From Gemmataceae bacterium (GTDB lineage: Bacteria > Planctomycetota > Planctomycetia > Gemmatales > Gemmataceae): DNA of 64,000 bases. Under the pieces are notes generated by a model, which saw only the letters and a program-made list of their open reading frames with translations, made no database searches and was not told the origin of the DNA. Positions 63,684 to 64,000 of the stretch are shown here, piece by piece; position 1 is the first letter of the stretch; each line of letters starts with the position of its first letter. The stretch spans positions 1,530,885 through 1,594,884 of the forward strand of contig LR594584.1 of NCBI GenBank assembly GCA_901538445.1. The letters are read 5' to 3'. The translations under genes and the position numbers were made by a program.

Positions 63684-64000
63684 ATGTCTACCAACGCGAC
63701 TACCAGTGTGTGCCCGCCGAGCGGCGACCTCGAGCGCCTCGTCCGCGGGCGGCTCACCGAGGCCCGGTCCGCGGTCCTGTCCGACCACGTCGGCTCGTGC
63801 GTGAGCTGCCAGGTGCGGCTCGACGCGATGGCCGGGGCCGGGGCCGGCGACCTGACCACCAACCTGCGCCTGTGCCAGAAGGACACCCCGCCGGGCGACT
63901 CCGCGTACTGGAACGCGCTCTCGGCCGCCGAGAACGAGGTCCGCTCGACGGCGGCGTTCGCCAACGCCCCCGAGGACGCCGACGGCACGCCCCTGCCCGT
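63684..64000 (+). CDS. Partial zf-HC2 protein (probable kinase or anti-sigma), 3' end outside the window
   Basis: Translation from the ATG at 63684 gives MSTNATTSVCPPSGDLERLV, continuing RGRLTEARSAVLSDHVGSCVSCQVRLDAM. The pattern Cys...His-x3-CxxC is the zf-HC2 anti-sigma zinc finger. In planctomycetes this finger usually heads a serine/threonine protein kinase encoded after an ECF sigma factor, which fits here, but the kinase domain, if any, lies beyond the window. At least 105 residues are visible. Confidence 0.75.
   Translation, partial: MSTNATTSVCPPSGDLERLVRGRLTEARSAVLSDHVGSCVSCQVRLDAMAGAGAGDLTTNLRLCQKDTPPGDSAYWNALSAAENEVRSTAAFANAPEDADGTPLP

Overview
The window looks like chromosome from a high-GC planctomycete, most likely of the Gemmata group (Gemmataceae). 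The evidence is two DUF1559 pilin-like proteins, a PSCyt/DUF1549/DUF1553 cytochrome protein, a Tat-exported Gfo/Idh/MocA oxidoreductase beside a DUF1080 protein, a sigma factor followed by a zf-HC2-type protein, and many palindromic intergenic repeats. I saw no rRNA, tRNA, CRISPR array, transposase or phage gene. Family names come from recognising motifs by eye; no database search was run.

Layout: 1-0.8 kb is repeats. 0.8-4.6 kb holds a DUF1559 protein and a leftward arsenic cluster (arsR, aquaglyceroporin, DUF6428, arsC) with a perfect palindromic operator. 4.6-19 kb is housekeeping and hypothetical genes: an alpha/beta hydrolase, a glycosyltransferase, a HEAT-repeat protein, a DUF885 peptidase-like protein, an HNH protein, a DUF1640 coiled coil, an FAD oxidoreductase, a CBS protein, a phosphoesterase, a methyltransferase, a CxxCH membrane protein and an LRR protein. 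19-28 kb holds the PSD1 cytochrome protein, a DUF4129 membrane protein, glgB, small membrane proteins and ilvN.

28.5-37.4 kb is a complete leftward F1Fo ATP synthase operon (atpZ-like, a small membrane protein, atpB, E, F, H, A, G, a DUF1569 gene, atpD, atpC) ending in an intrinsic terminator. 38-46 kb has DUF4912, apbE, DoxX-like, Gfo/Idh/MocA, DUF1080, and DUF1559 plus a lipoprotein. 46.5-61.5 kb is a rightward MoxR/DUF58/double-VWA cluster ending in a Gly-Met-rich coiled-coil protein and a terpene-cyclase-fold protein. The end holds an HD-plus-kinase fusion, an ECF-type sigma factor and the start of a zf-HC2 protein.

The most unusual signal is a family of eight intergenic palindromes whose arms are runs of degenerate 7-base words. 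The words differ from locus to locus but the period is always 7. Seven have no gene. The eighth encloses a four-helix-bundle protein of the 23S rRNA intervening-sequence/Avd family and splits moxR from its DUF58 partner. Seven of the eight begin at or within about 8 bases of a stop codon. I read these as an autonomous element plus gene-less derivatives. Other palindrome families occur too: two ~425-bp TIR elements, CCCTCTCC/GGGTGAGG repeats (one inside a coding region), and hairpins centred on GTCGCGAC. Most non-overlapping junctions of the atp operon carry a hairpin.
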